Shown: positions 45,562-56,418, numbered from the stretch's first letter. The stretch is 64,000 bases of DNA from Limnohabitans sp. (GCA_030158125.1 JAOATL010000015.1:1-64000); one strand, 5' to 3'. The notes: generated from the sequence alone by a model not told the origin. Program-made: numbers and translations.

Positions 45562-45585
45562 TGCCCACCAAAGTGGGCATTTTTT
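45562..45585. terminator. Bidirectional Rho-independent terminator
   Basis: TGCCCAC and GTGGGCA form a 7-bp stem with loop CAAA, flanked by A8 and T6. It ends pncC on the plus strand and tRNA-fMet on the minus strand. Confidence 0.85.
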
Positions 45586-45618
45586 CAATCAGCGGGCAAA
45601 TGAATTTGCTGCTTAATT

Positions 45619-45695
<77 letters not shown>

Positions 45696-45724
45696 GTAAA
45701 AACGAGAGTATACCTTGTTATTCA

Positions 45725-45754
45725 GCTTTAATAATAAGGTTTTAAAATTAAAGC
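45725..45754. repeat. AT-rich inverted repeat after rplQ
   Basis: GCTTTAAT (45725-45732) and ATTAAAGC (45747-45754) form a perfect 8-bp stem. It lies between the rplQ stop and the tRNA-fMet promoter on the minus strand and may end the ribosomal transcript, though no T-run follows. Confidence 0.5.
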
Positions 45755-45769
45755 CGACTATTTACGCAA

Positions 45770-46156
45770 TTAAGCGGCAGGTGCTTGCTCGGCCACGTCG
45801 GGACGATCAACCAACTCGACCAACGCCATAGGCGCATTGTCACCCACGCGGTAACCCATTTTCAGGATGCGTGTGTAGCCACCTGGGCGTGCATTGAAGC
45901 GGGGGCCGAGGTCGTTGAACAGTTTGGTGACGCTGTCGCGATCGCGCAAACGGTTGAACGCCAAGCGGCGGTTGGCCACTGTGTCGACTTTGGCCAAAGT
46001 GATCATAGGCTCGATCACGCGGCGCAATTCTTTGGCCTTAGGCACTGTTGTTTTGATCACTTCGTGCTCAATGATGGAGTTCATCATGTTTTGCAGCATT
46101 GCCAAGCGGTGTGAGCTTGTGCGATTGAGTTTACGTAATCCGTGTCCGTGACGCAT
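45770..46156 (-). CDS. rplQ: 50S ribosomal protein L17
   Basis: The product is 128 aa starting [17 protein letters not shown], the canonical L17 N-terminus. It has [17 protein letters not shown] in the middle and a beta-proteobacterial C-terminal tail. It is a large-subunit protein and the last gene of the spc/alpha ribosomal block, after rpoA. Confidence 0.97.
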   Translation of the reverse strand: MRHGHGLRKLNRTSSHRLAMLQNMMNSIIEHEVIKTTVPKAKELRRVIEPMITLAKVDTVANRRLAFNRLRDRDSVTKLFNDLGPRFNARPGGYTRILKMGYRVGDNAPMALVELVDRPDVAEQAPAA

Positions 46157-46246
46157 GGTGCTAATCCTTTCTTTATTAATCAAACAGCCGTATCAGGTAC
46201 TGTCCGTGCACTGCCCACCCTGGGAACAGAGGCGGTGGGACTTTTG

Positions 46247-46274
46247 AGAAGACCGCTATTTTAGCGGATCTTCT
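46247..46274 (-). promoter_or_regulatory. Hairpin at the rpoA 3' end
   Basis: AGAAGA-T-CCGCTA and TAGCGG-TCTTCT form a 12-bp stem with one bulge around AAA on the minus strand. It begins with the last bases of rpoA's stop codon and precedes rplQ; no T-run follows. It may regulate or process the rpoA-rplQ junction. Confidence 0.5.
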
Positions 46275-47266
46275 TAACGCTTTTCCAAACCGGCTGGTGG
46301 CCAGCTTTCGAGCTTCATGCCCAAGGTCAAACCGCGAGAGGCCAAAACTTCTTTGATCTCGTTGAGTGACTTGCGACCCAAGTTAGGGGTCTTGAGCAAT
46401 TCGTTCTCGGTACGCTGAATCAGGTCGCCGATGTAGTAAATGTTTTCTGCTTTGAGGCAGTTGGCAGAGCGAACGGTGAGTTCGAGCTCGTCCACTGGGC
46501 GCAGCAAAATAGGATCGAAGCTGCTGGCGCCACCGCGTTGTGCGGGTGCGTCGAATGCAGACAATTCGCTGCCTTCGAGCTGTGCGAACACAGCCAATTG
46601 CTCAACCAAAATTTTGGCAGAAGAGCGAACGGCATCTTCAGCGCTGATGGCGCCGTTGGTTTCCATCTCGATGACCAACTTGTCGAGGTCGGTACGTTGC
46701 TCTACACGTGCGCTTTCGACTGTGTAGCTGACACGCTTCACAGGTGAGAAAGATGCGTCAAGCACAATGCGGCCAACAGATTTTGTAGGCTCATCGGCAA
46801 AACGGCGCATAGAACCGGGCACATAGCCACGACCCTTTTCAACCTTGATTTGCATGTCGAGTTTGCCGCCTTGTGACAGGTTGGCAATGACGTGCTCAGG
46901 GTTGATGATTTCAACGTCGTGCGGTGTTTGAATGTCGGCCGCTGTGACAGGACCTTCGCCATCTTTGCGCAGGCTCAATGTCACTTCATCGCGGTTGTGC
47001 AGTTTGAAAACCACACCTTTGAGGTTCAACAAAATGTTGACGACATCTTCTTGCACGCCATCAATGGATGAATACTCGTGAACAACACCAGCGATGGTGA
47101 CTTCTGTAGCGGAGTAACCCACCATGGAAGACAGCAAAACGCGGCGCAGTGCGTTACCCAAAGTATGGCCGTAGCCACGCTCGAAGGGCTCCAAGGTGAC
47201 CTTGGCGCGGTTGGGGCCGATTTGTTCGACTTGGATGGCTTTGGGTTTCAACAGATTGGTTTGCAT
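46274..47266 (-). CDS. rpoA: RNA polymerase subunit alpha
   Basis: The product is 330 aa. The N-terminal dimerisation domain (about 1-230) has [20 protein letters not shown]. The C-terminal domain has [20 protein letters not shown] and [16 protein letters not shown], including the Arg265-type residue that contacts UP elements and activators. It assembles the polymerase core. It lies 100 bases after rpsD in the alpha operon. Confidence 0.98.
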   Translation of the reverse strand: MQTNLLKPKAIQVEQIGPNRAKVTLEPFERGYGHTLGNALRRVLLSSMVGYSATEVTIAGVVHEYSSIDGVQEDVVNILLNLKGVVFKLHNRDEVTLSLRKDGEGPVTAADIQTPHDVEIINPEHVIANLSQGGKLDMQIKVEKGRGYVPGSMRRFADEPTKSVGRIVLDASFSPVKRVSYTVESARVEQRTDLDKLVIEMETNGAISAEDAVRSSAKILVEQLAVFAQLEGSELSAFDAPAQRGGASSFDPILLRPVDELELTVRSANCLKAENIYYIGDLIQRTENELLKTPNLGRKSLNEIKEVLASRGLTLGMKLESWPPAGLEKR

Positions 47267-47366
47267 TCAGACTTCCTCTCAATACCCCCGGTACGTTACA
47301 CCGGTAAGGCTGATGAAGCACCCGGCCCACAATGCCTTGTGCGCCGGGAACGATTGAAACGACGTA

Positions 47367-47990
47367 TTAACGTGAATACAGTTCGACGATCAACGATTCG
47401 TTGATGTCTGCAGCGAATTCATCGCGATCAGGCACTTTCTTGAAGACACCTTCGGCCTTGTCGGCATTGACTTCGACCCAAGCGGGCATGCCCACCTGCA
47501 AAGCCAATTGCAAGGCTTCAACCACGCGGTTCTGCTTCTTGGACTTTTCGCGGACAGCGATCACGTCACCGGCCTTGACCAGGTAAGAAGGAATGTTCAC
47601 CGATTGACCGTTCACAGTGATGGCCTTGTGAGACACCATCTGACGTGCTTCAGCACGTGTGGAACCAAAGCCCATGCGGTACACGACGTTGTCAAGGCGG
47701 CACTCCAGCAGACCCAAGAGGTTGGAACCTGTGTTGCCCTTGCGGCGATCGGCTTCGGCAAAGTAGCGACGGAATTGCTTCTCCAGCACGCCGTACATGC
47801 GCTTGACTTTTTGCTTTTCGCGCAATTGCAGACCGTAGTCAGATGTGCGCTGACCCGAAGTGCGGCCATGTTGACCAGGCTTGGAGTCGAATTTGGACTT
47901 GTCCGCAATCGAGCGGCGTGCGCTCTTGAGGAACAGATCGGTGCCTTCGCGGCGAGAGAGTTTGGCCTTGGGGCCGAGGTAGCGTGCCAC
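47367..47990 (-). CDS. rpsD: 30S ribosomal protein S4
   Basis: The product is 207 aa, the zinc-free form (no Cys cluster at the N-terminus [16 protein letters not shown]). The S4 RNA-binding domain has [20 protein letters not shown]. It nucleates 30S assembly and represses the alpha operon mRNA in many bacteria. It lies 85 bases after rpsK. Confidence 0.97.
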   Translation of the reverse strand: MARYLGPKAKLSRREGTDLFLKSARRSIADKSKFDSKPGQHGRTSGQRTSDYGLQLREKQKVKRMYGVLEKQFRRYFAEADRRKGNTGSNLLGLLECRLDNVVYRMGFGSTRAEARQMVSHKAITVNGQSVNIPSYLVKAGDVIAVREKSKKQNRVVEALQLALQVGMPAWVEVNADKAEGVFKKVPDRDEFAADINESLIVELYSR

Positions 47991-48075
47991 TTGATTTTCC
48001 TTTATGCAACTGCCGCATCAGAAATGCGGGAGCCAGGCGATGCAAGCATGGCCTGGCGGTGGGCTTGGTTTGAAA

Positions 48076-48480
48076 TTAGATACGACGACGCTTCTGAGGG
48101 CGGCAGCCGTTGTGCGGAACCGGTGTCACGTCGGCGATCGAAGTGATGCGGATACCCAATGCACCCAGGGCACGAACCGAAGACTCGCGACCAGGACCTG
48201 GGCCCTTGATTTCGACGTCCAGGTTTTTGATGCCTTGTTCTTGTGCAGCACGACCTGCAACTTCAGATGCAACCTGTGCTGCAAAAGGTGTCGACTTGCG
48301 CGAACCCTTGAAGCCTTGGCCACCCGAAGAAGCCCAAGACAAGGCATTGCCTTGGCGATCGGTGATCGTGATGATGGTGTTGTTGAACGAAGCGTGAACG
48401 TGTGCGATGCCGTCAGCAATGTTCTTGCGGACTTTTTTACGAACGCGTTGTGCTGCGCTGTTTGATTGTGCTTTAGCCAT
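48076..48480 (-). CDS. rpsK: 30S ribosomal protein S11
   Basis: The product is 134 aa with [20 protein letters not shown] and [18 protein letters not shown] near the C-terminus, ending in a basic KKRRRI tail. It is part of the platform of the small subunit near the mRNA exit channel. It starts 19 bases after rpsM ends. Confidence 0.97.
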   Translation of the reverse strand: MAKAQSNSAAQRVRKKVRKNIADGIAHVHASFNNTIITITDRQGNALSWASSGGQGFKGSRKSTPFAAQVASEVAGRAAQEQGIKNLDVEIKGPGPGRESSVRALGALGIRITSIADVTPVPHNGCRPQKRRRI

Positions 48481-48499
48481 AGTGGTCTCTCAATCCTGC

Positions 48500-48865
48500 T
48501 TATTTCTTCAGAGCCGCTGCGCCTTTGCGCGGACCCTTGCGAGTGCGTGCATTGGTGCGTGTACGCTGGCCGCGCATGGGCAAACCGCGACGGTGGCGGA
48601 AACCACGGTAGCAACCAATGTCCATCAAACGCTTGATGTTCATGGTTGTTTCGCGACGCAAGTCACCTTCAATGGTGATCAATGCGATTTGATCGCGAAT
48701 TTTTTCCAGGTCGCCATCCGTCAGATCTTTGATCTTCTTGGAATAAGCAATGCCTGAAGCCTCGCAGATTTTGCGAGCGCGGGTGCGACCGATACCAAAG
48801 ATGGCTGTCAAGCCAATTTCGGTATGCTTGTGCGGCGGAATATTGATGCCAGCGATACGTGCCAT
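48500..48865 (-). CDS. rpsM: 30S ribosomal protein S13
   Basis: The product is 121 aa. It begins [19 protein letters not shown] and ends with the basic tail RTKGPRKG-type ([13 protein letters not shown]) that contacts the P-site tRNA. It also forms an intersubunit bridge in the 30S head. It follows rpmJ by 25 bases. Confidence 0.97.
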   Translation of the reverse strand: MARIAGINIPPHKHTEIGLTAIFGIGRTRARKICEASGIAYSKKIKDLTDGDLEKIRDQIALITIEGDLRRETTMNIKRLMDIGCYRGFRHRRGLPMRGQRTRTNARTRKGPRKGAAALKK

Positions 48866-48890
48866 TTTCGTCCTCTAATAACTCTTGCAA

Positions 48891-49004
48891 TCAGCCTTGA
48901 CGCTGCTTATGACGTGGGTCTGTGCAGATGACACGAACCACGCCCTTACGGCGAATGACTTTGCAGTTGCGGCAAATTTTTTTGACCGAAGCCGAAACTC
49001 TCAT
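48891..49004 (-). CDS. rpmJ: 50S ribosomal protein L36
   Basis: The product is only 37 aa: [19 protein letters not shown], followed by the [13 protein letters not shown] end. C11, C14, C27 and H32 form the zinc site of the C+ form of L36. AGGAGAAATGA precedes the ATG. It lies between secY and rpsM. infA, often found between secY and rpmJ in related bacteria, is absent here: only 37 bases separate the two genes. Confidence 0.95.
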   Translation of the reverse strand: MRVSASVKKICRNCKVIRRKGVVRVICTDPRHKQRQG

Positions 49005-49041
49005 TTCATTTCTCCTAAAACTCTTTTGACTATCAATTCAT

Positions 49042-50364
49042 TCACAGCGTTGTTTTGAAATTCGCCTTTTTGAGGAGCGATTCATACTGCTGAGACATCA
49101 TGTAGTTCTGAACTTGTGCCATGAAATCCATGGTCACCACAACAATGATCAGAAGTGAAGTGCCACCAAAATAGAACGGCACGTTGTACTTCAAGATCAA
49201 GAATTCGGGCAAGAGACAAACGAAGGTGATGTAAACAGCACCAGCCAATGTCAAACGAACCAAAATCTTGTCGATAAATTTGGCAGTGTGATCTCCGGGG
49301 CGAATGCCGGGGATGAACGCACCACTCTTCTTGAGGTTGTCGGCCGTTTCGCGGCTGTTAAACACCAAGGCAGTATAGAAAAAGCAGAAGAACACAATGG
49401 CGGCTGCATAGAACATCACGTAGATCGGTTGACCTGGTGTGAGGGCAGAAGCCACATCCTTCATGAACAACACCAATGCGTTGTTGGTTTCGCCAGAACT
49501 GAACCAATTGATCACAGTGGCTGGCAACAAAATGATAGACGAAGCGAAGATAGGAGGAATGACACCCGCCATGTTCAGCTTCAGGGGCAGGTGTGACGAT
49601 TGACCGCCATACACCTTGTTGCCCACCTGACGGCGAGCATAGTTCACCAAAATTTTGCGCTGGCCGCGTTCAACGAACACCACAAAATAGGTTACCAAGA
49701 TAACCACAGCAATGATGAAGATGGAAACCAGAGGGCCCATGGCACCTGTGCGAACCAACTCCAACAAGCCACCGATAGAGCCAGGCAAACCTGCTGCAAT
49801 ACCGGCAAAAATGAGGATAGAAATACCGTTGCCCAAACCTCGCTCGGTAATTTGCTCACCCAGCCACATCAGGAACATGGTACCAGCCGTCAAACTGACA
49901 ACGGCTGTCATACGGAAACCAAAACCGGGTGCAATGACCAAACCGGCAGAGGCTTCCAAAGCCATGGCAATACCCAGAGACTGGAACAAGGCCAAAGCCA
50001 ATGCACCAAAGCGCGTGTATTGCGTAATTTTGCGTCGTCCTGCCTCGCCCTCTTTCTTGAGCTGCTCGAAAGCAGGCAAGACATAAGTGAGCAATTGCAT
50101 GATGATGGATGCAGAGATGTAAGGCATGATGCCCAACGCGAACACTGTGAAGCGCGACAAAGCACCACCAGAGAACATGTTGAACAAACTCAGAATACCG
50201 CCCTGCTGTCCATTGAAGAGTTGCTGCAGTTGTGCGGGGTCAATGCCTGGAACAGGAATGTGCGCACCCACACGGTAAACCACCAGCGCGAGCAACAAGA
50301 AGACGAGGCGGCGACTCAAGTCTCCGTACTTGCCTTTGTTTGCTGATGTTGCGCTAGTGACCAC
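49042..50364 (-). CDS. secY: Protein translocase subunit SecY
   Basis: The product is 440 aa with ten predicted membrane helices. Motifs include [11 protein letters not shown], the plug region [18 protein letters not shown] and [14 protein letters not shown]. It forms the protein-conducting channel of the inner membrane with SecE (here at 34438). The start codon is GTG ([11 protein letters not shown]). It lies 37 bases after rplO within the spc operon. Confidence 0.97.
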   Translation of the reverse strand: MVTSATSANKGKYGDLSRRLVFLLLALVVYRVGAHIPVPGIDPAQLQQLFNGQQGGILSLFNMFSGGALSRFTVFALGIMPYISASIIMQLLTYVLPAFEQLKKEGEAGRRKITQYTRFGALALALFQSLGIAMALEASAGLVIAPGFGFRMTAVVSLTAGTMFLMWLGEQITERGLGNGISILIFAGIAAGLPGSIGGLLELVRTGAMGPLVSIFIIAVVILVTYFVVFVERGQRKILVNYARRQVGNKVYGGQSSHLPLKLNMAGVIPPIFASSIILLPATVINWFSSGETNNALVLFMKDVASALTPGQPIYVMFYAAAIVFFCFFYTALVFNSRETADNLKKSGAFIPGIRPGDHTAKFIDKILVRLTLAGAVYITFVCLLPEFLILKYNVPFYFGGTSLLIIVVVTMDFMAQVQNYMMSQQYESLLKKANFKTTL

Positions 50365-50401
50365 TGCTTATCTCTTTAAAAACGTTGTAATAGATGACCG
50401 A

Positions 50402-50833
50402 TTAGGCCAAAGATCCGCCAGCAGCTTCAATGGCCGCTTTTGCACCTGCTGTTGCGCCAATGCCTGTCAATTTGACAGCTTTGGTCAACGCGCCTGTTTT
50501 GACAACTTTGACCACTTTGGCCAGCTCGCCTACAAGGCCAGCTTGCTTGAGTGCCAACACGTCAACTTCGGGCAAACCGAGGTTTTCGAGGGCTGTCAAT
50601 GTGACTTCAGCATTGAACTTCAAGAGGTGAGACTTGAAGCCACGCTTAGGCAAACGGCGTTGCAAAGGCATTTGACCGCCTTCGAAACCCACTTTGTGGT
50701 AGCCGCCTGAACGGGATTTTTGACCTTTGTGTCCACGGCCGGCGGTTTTACCCAGACCCGAACCGATACCACGGCCAACGCGACGCTTGGCGTGTTTAGC
50801 GCCAGCTGCAGGTTTAATGCTATTGAGTTCCAT
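50402..50833 (-). CDS. rplO: 50S ribosomal protein L15
   Basis: The product is 143 aa. It begins [20 protein letters not shown] and has the [20 protein letters not shown] segment of L15, then a globular C-terminal half. It is a late-assembling protein of the large subunit, encoded between rpmD and secY. Confidence 0.97.
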   Translation of the reverse strand: MELNSIKPAAGAKHAKRRVGRGIGSGLGKTAGRGHKGQKSRSGGYHKVGFEGGQMPLQRRLPKRGFKSHLLKFNAEVTLTALENLGLPEVDVLALKQAGLVGELAKVVKVVKTGALTKAVKLTGIGATAGAKAAIEAAGGSLA

Positions 50834-50843
50834 CAGATATCTC

Positions 50844-51026
50844 TCAGAGAACTTTGACCAGATAGCTGATCTTGTTGATCATGCCACGAACAGAAGGTGT
50901 GTCTTCTAATTCGCTGACGCTGTTGAGCTTTCGCAAGCCCAGACCACGAACGGTGTCGCGGTGGTCTTGTTTGCAGCCGATAGGGCTGCGAACCAATTGG
51001 ACCTTGACGGTTTGTTGAGTTGTCAT
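50844..51026 (-). CDS. rpmD: 50S ribosomal protein L30
   Basis: The product is 60 aa, with [20 protein letters not shown] and [20 protein letters not shown] being diagnostic. I start at MTTQQTVKV; an in-frame ATG at 51047 lies inside rpsE and is less likely. It stands between rpsE and rplO with a gap of ten bases to rplO. Confidence 0.95.
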   Translation of the reverse strand: MTTQQTVKVQLVRSPIGCKQDHRDTVRGLGLRKLNSVSELEDTPSVRGMINKISYLVKVL

Positions 51027-51043
51027 CGTAGTGCCTTTCGGGT

Positions 51044-51562
51044 TCAAGCGAAGATGTCTTCGACGCTCTTGCCACGCTTGGAGGCAATTTCATATGCCGT
51101 TGTGCAGTGGGTCAAAGCGTCCAAAGTGGCGCGAACCATGTTGTAAGGGTTTGACGAACCATGGCTTTTTGCCACGATGTCAGTGATACCCATCACTTCG
51201 AAAACAGCACGCATTGGGCCGCCGGCAATGATGCCAGTACCCTTGGGAGCGGGCGCCATGAAAACGCGCGCTGCACCGTGGTGCCCGTAAACGGTGTGAT
51301 GAATTGTGCCGTTTTTGAGCGACACTTTGTGCAAGTTGCGACGAGCTTCTTCCATGGCTTTTTGGACAGCAGCTGGCACTTCTTTCGATTTGCCTTTGCC
51401 CATGCCCACTTTGCCATCGCCGTCACCAACGACTGTCAAGGCTGCGAACGCCAAAATGCGACCACCCTTAACAACTTTGGTAACGCGGTTCACCGCGATC
51501 ATCTTCTCGCGCAGACCGTCTTCTGGACCGTCACCTTGTGCTTTTGCCTGAAACTTAGCCAT
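51044..51562 (-). CDS. rpsE: 30S ribosomal protein S5
   Basis: The product is 172 aa. It has [20 protein letters not shown] and the fidelity loop, [20 protein letters not shown], and [19 protein letters not shown]. It lies near the mRNA entry site; changes in this protein can affect decoding accuracy and spectinomycin response. It precedes rpmD in the spc operon. Confidence 0.97.
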   Translation of the reverse strand: MAKFQAKAQGDGPEDGLREKMIAVNRVTKVVKGGRILAFAALTVVGDGDGKVGMGKGKSKEVPAAVQKAMEEARRNLHKVSLKNGTIHHTVYGHHGAARVFMAPAPKGTGIIAGGPMRAVFEVMGITDIVAKSHGSSNPYNMVRATLDALTHCTTAYEIASKRGKSVEDIFA

Positions 51563-51580
51563 TTGTAATTTCCGATCCGT

Positions 51581-51946
51581 TTAGAACTGCAAGCCAGCTT
51601 CGCGAGCGGCTTCAGCCAAAGCTTTGACACGACCGTGGAATGCAAAACCTGCGCGGTCAAAAGCTACTTTTTCAACACCAGCAGCTTTCGCTTTTTCAGC
51701 GATGCGCTTGCCGATCAGTTGGGCTGCATTGGCGTTGCCACCCTTGCCGGTAGCGCCGAGTTCTTTGCGAACATCGACTTCGGCTGTAGAAGCACTGGCC
51801 AACACTTTGCTGCCGTCGCCGGAAACGACGCTGGCATAAATGTGAAGATTGGTACGGTTCACTGTCAAACGTGCCACGCCTTGCTGTGCAATGCGGATGC
51901 GTGTTTGACGTGCACGACGGAGACGCTGCTCTTTCTTGGTCAACAT
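51581..51946 (-). CDS. rplR: 50S ribosomal protein L18
   Basis: The product is 121 aa: a basic N-terminus ([19 protein letters not shown]), [20 protein letters not shown], and the C-terminal end [20 protein letters not shown]. It binds 5S rRNA together with L5 and L25. It lies between rplF and rpsE. Confidence 0.97.
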   Translation of the reverse strand: MLTKKEQRLRRARQTRIRIAQQGVARLTVNRTNLHIYASVVSGDGSKVLASASTAEVDVRKELGATGKGGNANAAQLIGKRIAEKAKAAGVEKVAFDRAGFAFHGRVKALAEAAREAGLQF

Positions 51947-51957
51947 GATGCAGCTCC

Positions 51958-52491
51958 TTATTTCTTCTTAGTCTCTTTGATCGTGATCTTCTCATCCGAA
52001 TAACGGATGCCCTTGCCTTTGTAAGGCTCAGGAGGACGAACAGCACGAATCTCAGCAGCGATTTGACCCACACGTTGGCGGTCAGCGCCTTTGATGATGA
52101 TTTCGGTTGGCGCAGGTGTTTCCACTTTGATGCCAGCTGGCATGTCAATGTTCACAGGGTGCGAATAGCCAACTGCCAAGTTCAACTTGGTGCCTTGAGC
52201 GGCAGCTTTGTAGCCCACGCCGATCAGGGTCAACTTCTTTTCGAAGCCTTTGGTGACACCCGTCACCATGTTGTTCACCAGCTGACGCATGGTGCCGCTC
52301 ATGGCATTGGCTTCACGGGAATCATTGACCGGGTCAAAGGTCAATTTACCGTTGTCGTTGTTCACTTTAACCAACAGGCTGGAAGCGGTGGCAAGCGTGC
52401 CGCCAGTTCCTTTGACACTGATTTGGTCTTGATTGATGGACACATCCACGCCAGCGGGGATGGTCACAGGCATTTTTCCTACACGGGACAT
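51958..52491 (-). CDS. rplF: 50S ribosomal protein L6
   Basis: The product is 177 aa: [19 protein letters not shown] at the start and the conserved [20 protein letters not shown] then PYKGKGIRY near the C-terminus. It sits at the base of the stalk and contacts the sarcin-ricin loop. It lies between rpsH and rplR. Confidence 0.97.
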   Translation of the reverse strand: MSRVGKMPVTIPAGVDVSINQDQISVKGTGGTLATASSLLVKVNNDNGKLTFDPVNDSREANAMSGTMRQLVNNMVTGVTKGFEKKLTLIGVGYKAAAQGTKLNLAVGYSHPVNIDMPAGIKVETPAPTEIIIKGADRQRVGQIAAEIRAVRPPEPYKGKGIRYSDEKITIKETKKK

Positions 52492-52510
52492 TTTCTAGTC
52501 TCTCCTGCGA

Positions 52511-52906
52511 TTAAGCGACGTAGCAAAGAACTTCGCCGCCGACACCGGCTGCGCGCGCTTTGCGGTCGGTCATCACGCCTTGGGGTGTGGTGACGATGGC
52601 CACGCCCAAACCGTTGAGGACTTGTGGAATGGCGTCGCGGCCTTTGTAAACGCGGAGGCCTGGGCGACTGACGCGCTCGATGCGCTCAATCACAGGGCGA
52701 CCTGCGTAGTACTTCAGGGCGATTTCAAGTTCTGACTTACCGCCAGTTGTCTTGACTTGGAAGCCGTCGATGTAACCTTCATCTTTCAGCACCTGGGCAA
52801 TTGCCACCTTCACTTTGGAAGAGGGAATTGAAACGGAGGCCTTGGCCACCATTTGGGCGTTGCGGATGCGAGTCAGCAAATCGGCAATGGGATCACTCAT
52901 GCTCAT
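52511..52906 (-). CDS. rpsH: 30S ribosomal protein S8
   Basis: The product is 131 aa: [15 protein letters not shown] at the N-terminus and [20 protein letters not shown] near the C-terminus. It binds the central domain of 16S rRNA. In E. coli S8 represses the spc operon mRNA near rplE; the same is likely here since the gene order rplE-rpsN-rpsH is kept. Confidence 0.97.
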   Translation of the reverse strand: MSMSDPIADLLTRIRNAQMVAKASVSIPSSKVKVAIAQVLKDEGYIDGFQVKTTGGKSELEIALKYYAGRPVIERIERVSRPGLRVYKGRDAIPQVLNGLGVAIVTTPQGVMTDRKARAAGVGGEVLCYVA

Positions 52907-52925
52907 GTTGTATCTCTCCTGCCGA

Positions 52926-53231
52926 TTACCAGCTGGCTTTGGTCACGCCAGGAATGTTGCCTTGGAAGGCTAATTCGCGAATTTTGGCGCGGCCGAGGCC
53001 GAATTGACGGAACGTGCCACGTGGACGACCAGTGATCGCACAGCGGTTACGTTGACGTGTGGGGTTCGCATTGCGTGGGAGCTTTTGCAAACCCAAACGG
53101 GCTGCTGCGCGCTCTTCGTCGCTGCGTTTTGGATCTTGAGAAATGGCTTTCAATTCCGCGTGTTTTGCCGCGTACTTGGCCACCAATTTGTCTCGCTTGA
53201 GCTCGCGCTCGATCAAAGCTACTTTAGCCAC
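52926..53231 (-). CDS. rpsN: 30S ribosomal protein S14
   Basis: The product is 101 aa, the long zinc-free form: no CxxC pairs, and a C-terminal [20 protein letters not shown] segment. It is in the head of the small subunit. It ends 19 bases before rpsH and starts eight bases after rplE. Confidence 0.97.
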   Translation of the reverse strand: MAKVALIERELKRDKLVAKYAAKHAELKAISQDPKRSDEERAAARLGLQKLPRNANPTRQRNRCAITGRPRGTFRQFGLGRAKIRELAFQGNIPGVTKASW

Positions 53232-53239
53232 GTGTCACC

Positions 53240-53779
53240 TCAGTTCTTGAACGGGAAGCGGAAGCCGGCGAGCAATGCTTTGCACTCGTCGTCGGTCTTG
53301 GCTGTCGTGGTGATGCTGATATTGAGACCGCGCAAAGCGTCAACCTTGTCGTACTCAATTTCAGGGAAAATGATTTGCTCTTTCACGCCGACGTTGTAGT
53401 TGCCACGGCCGTCAAAAGCACGACCAGAGATACCACGGAAGTCACGGACGCGGGGCAAAGCCACGGTCACGAAGCGGTCCAGGAATTCATACATTTGCAC
53501 GCCACGCAATGTGACCATGCAACCAATGGCTTGGCCTTCGCGGATTTTAAAACCAGCGATTGGCTTTTTAGCCTTGGTAACCACTGGCTTTTGACCAGCA
53601 ATCTTTGTCAAATCACCCACAGCGTTGTCCATGACCTTTTTATCGGCTACGGCTTCGCTCACACCCATGTTGAGTGTGATTTTGGTGATGCGGGGCACTT
53701 CCATGACTGATTTGTAACCAAACTTGGTCATCAGTTCAGGCGCAATTTTTTCGCGGTATTGTTGTTGTAGACGTGCCAT
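53240..53779 (-). CDS. rplE: 50S ribosomal protein L5
   Basis: The product is 179 aa. It has [20 protein letters not shown], the [19 protein letters not shown] segment, and the [20 protein letters not shown] end. It binds 5S rRNA and contacts the P-site tRNA. It starts two bases after rplX. Confidence 0.97.
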   Translation of the reverse strand: MARLQQQYREKIAPELMTKFGYKSVMEVPRITKITLNMGVSEAVADKKVMDNAVGDLTKIAGQKPVVTKAKKPIAGFKIREGQAIGCMVTLRGVQMYEFLDRFVTVALPRVRDFRGISGRAFDGRGNYNVGVKEQIIFPEIEYDKVDALRGLNISITTTAKTDDECKALLAGFRFPFKN

Positions 53780-53781
53780 GT

Positions 53782-54102
53782 TTATGCCACCTTGATTTCT
53801 TCGTCGCTGGACTTGTAAACGCGAACGCGTTTGCCATCAGCCAACAACTTAATGCCCACACGGTCAGCCTTGCCTGTAGCAGCATTGAAAATGGCTACGT
53901 TGGACTGGTGAATAGGCATTGTTTTTTCGATGATGCCGCCATTGGTACCCTTCATTGGGTTTGGCTTGGCATGCTTCTTAACGAGGTTGATGCCCTCGAC
54001 CACCAGGTGTGAATCATCAGCGCGCAGTGACACGGTGCCACGCTTGCCTTTGTCACGACCGGCGATGACGATGACTTCGTCGCCTTTGCGAATCTTGTTC
54101 AT
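53782..54102 (-). CDS. rplX: 50S ribosomal protein L24
   Basis: The product is 106 aa. The N-terminal KOW motif ([20 protein letters not shown]) initiates large-subunit assembly, followed by [13 protein letters not shown]. It lies between rplN and rplE with short gaps on both sides. Confidence 0.96.
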   Translation of the reverse strand: MNKIRKGDEVIVIAGRDKGKRGTVSLRADDSHLVVEGINLVKKHAKPNPMKGTNGGIIEKTMPIHQSNVAIFNAATGKADRVGIKLLADGKRVRVYKSSDEEIKVA

Positions 54103-54111
54103 GACGGGTCC

Positions 54112-54480
54112 TTAAAGAACTTCAGGTGCCAAGGACACGATCTTCATGAACTTCTCAGTACGCAATTCACGCGTAACTGGGCCGAAGATGCGGGTGCCGA
54201 TAGGCTCCAACTTGGCATTGAGCAGTACTGCTGCGTTGCCATCGAATTTAACGAGAGAGCCATCACCACGGCGAATGCCCTTGGCTGTACGAACGACCAC
54301 AGCACTGTAAACCTCGCCTTTTTTGACGCGGCCACGGGGCGCAGCTTCTTTGATGCTCACTTTGATAATGTCGCCAACACTAGCGTAGCGACGCTTAGAA
54401 CCGCCCAGCACCTTGATGCAAAGTACGGACTTAGCGCCGGTGTTGTCGGCAACATCCAACCGAGTTTCTGTCTGAATCAT
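54112..54480 (-). CDS. rplN: 50S ribosomal protein L14
   Basis: The product is 122 aa starting [19 protein letters not shown] and ending [20 protein letters not shown]. It lies at the subunit interface. It is the first gene of this ribosomal block: rpsQ, rpmC and rplP, which often stand just upstream, are absent, and glpD is found there instead. An in-frame start at 54549 adds residues without homology. Confidence 0.96.
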   Translation of the reverse strand: MIQTETRLDVADNTGAKSVLCIKVLGGSKRRYASVGDIIKVSIKEAAPRGRVKKGEVYSAVVVRTAKGIRRGDGSLVKFDGNAAVLLNAKLEPIGTRIFGPVTRELRTEKFMKIVSLAPEVL

Positions 54481-54652
54481 TTCAATATTTCCCAACTTGC
54501 ACCTTGTGCACCGCATTTCACAAAGACCTGTTTCAAAGCCTTCATTCATCTACAGCACCAAGATCAGTCTTGGACCCGTCATCCACACCGCGAACCACTC
54601 GCAATGCTTAGTTTGGGTAGATAACTCCGCTTTTTTAGAAGCGAAGCCCGCG

Positions 54653-54681
54653 ATTGTTACAACATTTTTTGGCTGTGTCAA
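54653..54681 (-). promoter_or_regulatory. Promoter of the spc/alpha ribosomal operon
   Basis: On the minus strand -35 TTGACA (54681-54676) and -10 TAACAA (54659-54654) with a 16-base spacer, or AACAAT with 17. The match is close to consensus. It leaves a leader of about 165 bases before rplN and explains expression without the S10 cluster. Confidence 0.7.
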
Positions 54682-54744
54682 CACTTTTTCCGGCAAAAAC
54701 CAATAAATTCCTGGTTTTTTGCAGGCGCACGTCGACTGCAAGGC

Positions 54745-56355
54745 TTAGACGGGGCGCTGATAGCCCTTTGCCAAGGCCAAAAATGCAGCCAACTGCGGGT
54801 CGGTTGTCGTTTCTGTTTGCAAGATGGCGGCCACCATCGGCGCAAGCCTAGTTGCCGCATCTGCATCCAAGAACAGCAAGCGGTTTCTTCTGGCCAACAT
54901 GTCTTCCACCGTTCTTGCGTATTCATAGCGCGCGGCAAAGCGAACCATGGCTTCACTTAACTGGGGGTGAAGCCATGTGTTGTAGCCCGGCATTTGGCTT
55001 AACGAGGGGGCATCCGTGCCGTATGCGGACAAGGGAGCGGACAAGGGAGCGGACAAGCCATCGCCCTTGGTCGGCGTTTGCGCGCCCCACAATTGCGTGT
55101 GGACAGTGACATCCTCTGCTGTCAGGGACAACAGTTGCGCTTTGCGGATGACCTGCATCACGTCGGCCGCCATGGCTCTGTAGGTTGTCCATTTGCCACC
55201 CGTCACACTGATCAAACCATTGGTGGCCACTTTGATGGTGTGCTCACGGCTCACGTTCTGTGTTGCACCCGGTAATTGACCTTGTTTGGCGTGGCCGCCA
55301 GCAAGCGGACGCAAGCCAGCCCAAACGCTTGTCACATCATGTCTGGTGGGCGCCCTGGCCAAGTACTTGCCGGCCTCCTCCAATATTTGATCAATTTCTG
55401 AAGCCAGCGCTTGCGGCTCCCAATCCACAGTCAATTGAGGCGTGTCGGTGGTGCCCAACAACACCTTGCCCTGCCACGGCACCGCAAAAAGCACCCGACC
55501 ATCTTGCGTTCGAGGCACCAGCAAGGCCGTCTCACCTGGCCAGAATGAGGCGTCCACCACCAAGTGCACACCTTGACTGGGTCTGACGGCATGGGGCACG
55601 TGCGTTTGCGTGGTGTCGGCCACACGGGTTTGCGTCATGGCCTCGATGTCATCGACCCAAACACCCGTGGCGTTGACCACGCAACGCGCTTTAATACTGA
55701 GTTGAAGGCCGGTCTCAGTGTCTGTGCAGGTCAGGCCATCGACCTTGCCCGTACCAGGCGCCGTGCGCAGCCCGGTCACAGGCATGTGGTTGATCACCAA
55801 GGCGCCGTGCGCTGCGGCTGTGCGTGCCAAGGCCAAGGCCAAGCGCGCATCGTCAAATTGGCCATCCCAATATTGCACGCCGCCGACCAAATGCAAGTCC
55901 TTTGCACCCGGCGCTTGTTGCAAGGTTTGTGCGCGACTTAAAAATTGGGTCGGCCCCAGCCCTGCTCGCCCGGCCAACAGGTCATAGAGTTTGAGACCCA
56001 TGCCATAAAACAGCTGGTCCATGCGACGGTAGGCCGGCATGACAAAGGGCATGGCATGGGCCAAATGGGGTGCATTGCGAAGCAAGGTTTGTCGCTCGCG
56101 CAAAGCCTCCCACACCAAGGGCAGCTGCCCTTGCGCCAAATAACGCACGCCGCCATGAACCAATTTGGTAGACCGCGATGAGGTGCCCTTGGCAAAGTCA
56201 TGGGCTTCCACCAGCACAACTTTCAGGCCCCGCACTGCGGCATCGACGGCGGTCCCCAATCCAGTGGCGCCCCCACCAATGATGGCCAGGTCAAATTCTT
56301 CAACACTGGCAATTCGCGCCATCAATTGCGCTCTGTCCGTCTGCAAAGGCTTCAT
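54745..56355 (-). CDS. glpD: Aerobic glycerol-3-phosphate dehydrogenase
   Basis: The product is 536 aa. An FAD-binding Rossmann motif AIIGGGATGLGTAVDAAVRG begins near residue 24, followed by GTSSRSTKLVHGGVRYLAQG and a C-terminal GlpD domain. It oxidises glycerol 3-phosphate to dihydroxyacetone phosphate at the inner membrane, passing electrons to quinone. A repeated LSAP segment (55025-55060) is inserted between the domains. It follows glpK by 63 bases, so the two form a glycerol-use operon. No glpF or glpR is visible in the window. Confidence 0.95.
   Translation of the reverse strand: MKPLQTDRAQLMARIASVEEFDLAIIGGGATGLGTAVDAAVRGLKVVLVEAHDFAKGTSSRSTKLVHGGVRYLAQGQLPLVWEALRERQTLLRNAPHLAHAMPFVMPAYRRMDQLFYGMGLKLYDLLAGRAGLGPTQFLSRAQTLQQAPGAKDLHLVGGVQYWDGQFDDARLALALARTAAAHGALVINHMPVTGLRTAPGTGKVDGLTCTDTETGLQLSIKARCVVNATGVWVDDIEAMTQTRVADTTQTHVPHAVRPSQGVHLVVDASFWPGETALLVPRTQDGRVLFAVPWQGKVLLGTTDTPQLTVDWEPQALASEIDQILEEAGKYLARAPTRHDVTSVWAGLRPLAGGHAKQGQLPGATQNVSREHTIKVATNGLISVTGGKWTTYRAMAADVMQVIRKAQLLSLTAEDVTVHTQLWGAQTPTKGDGLSAPLSAPLSAYGTDAPSLSQMPGYNTWLHPQLSEAMVRFAARYEYARTVEDMLARRNRLLFLDADAATRLAPMVAAILQTETTTDPQLAAFLALAKGYQRPV
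55025..55060. repeat. 12-bp tandem repeat, 3 units, within glpD
   Basis: Units GCGGACAAGGGA, GCGGACAAGGGA and GCGGACAAGCCA code, on the minus strand, for the repeated four residues LSAP in a loop region. The number of units can change without a frameshift. Confidence 0.85.
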
Positions 56356-56418
56356 TCCAAATACTTCTTTAATTCAACTGAAGTGAGGCACCCCAAGGCA
56401 CCGCAGTTTTCAGCATGT

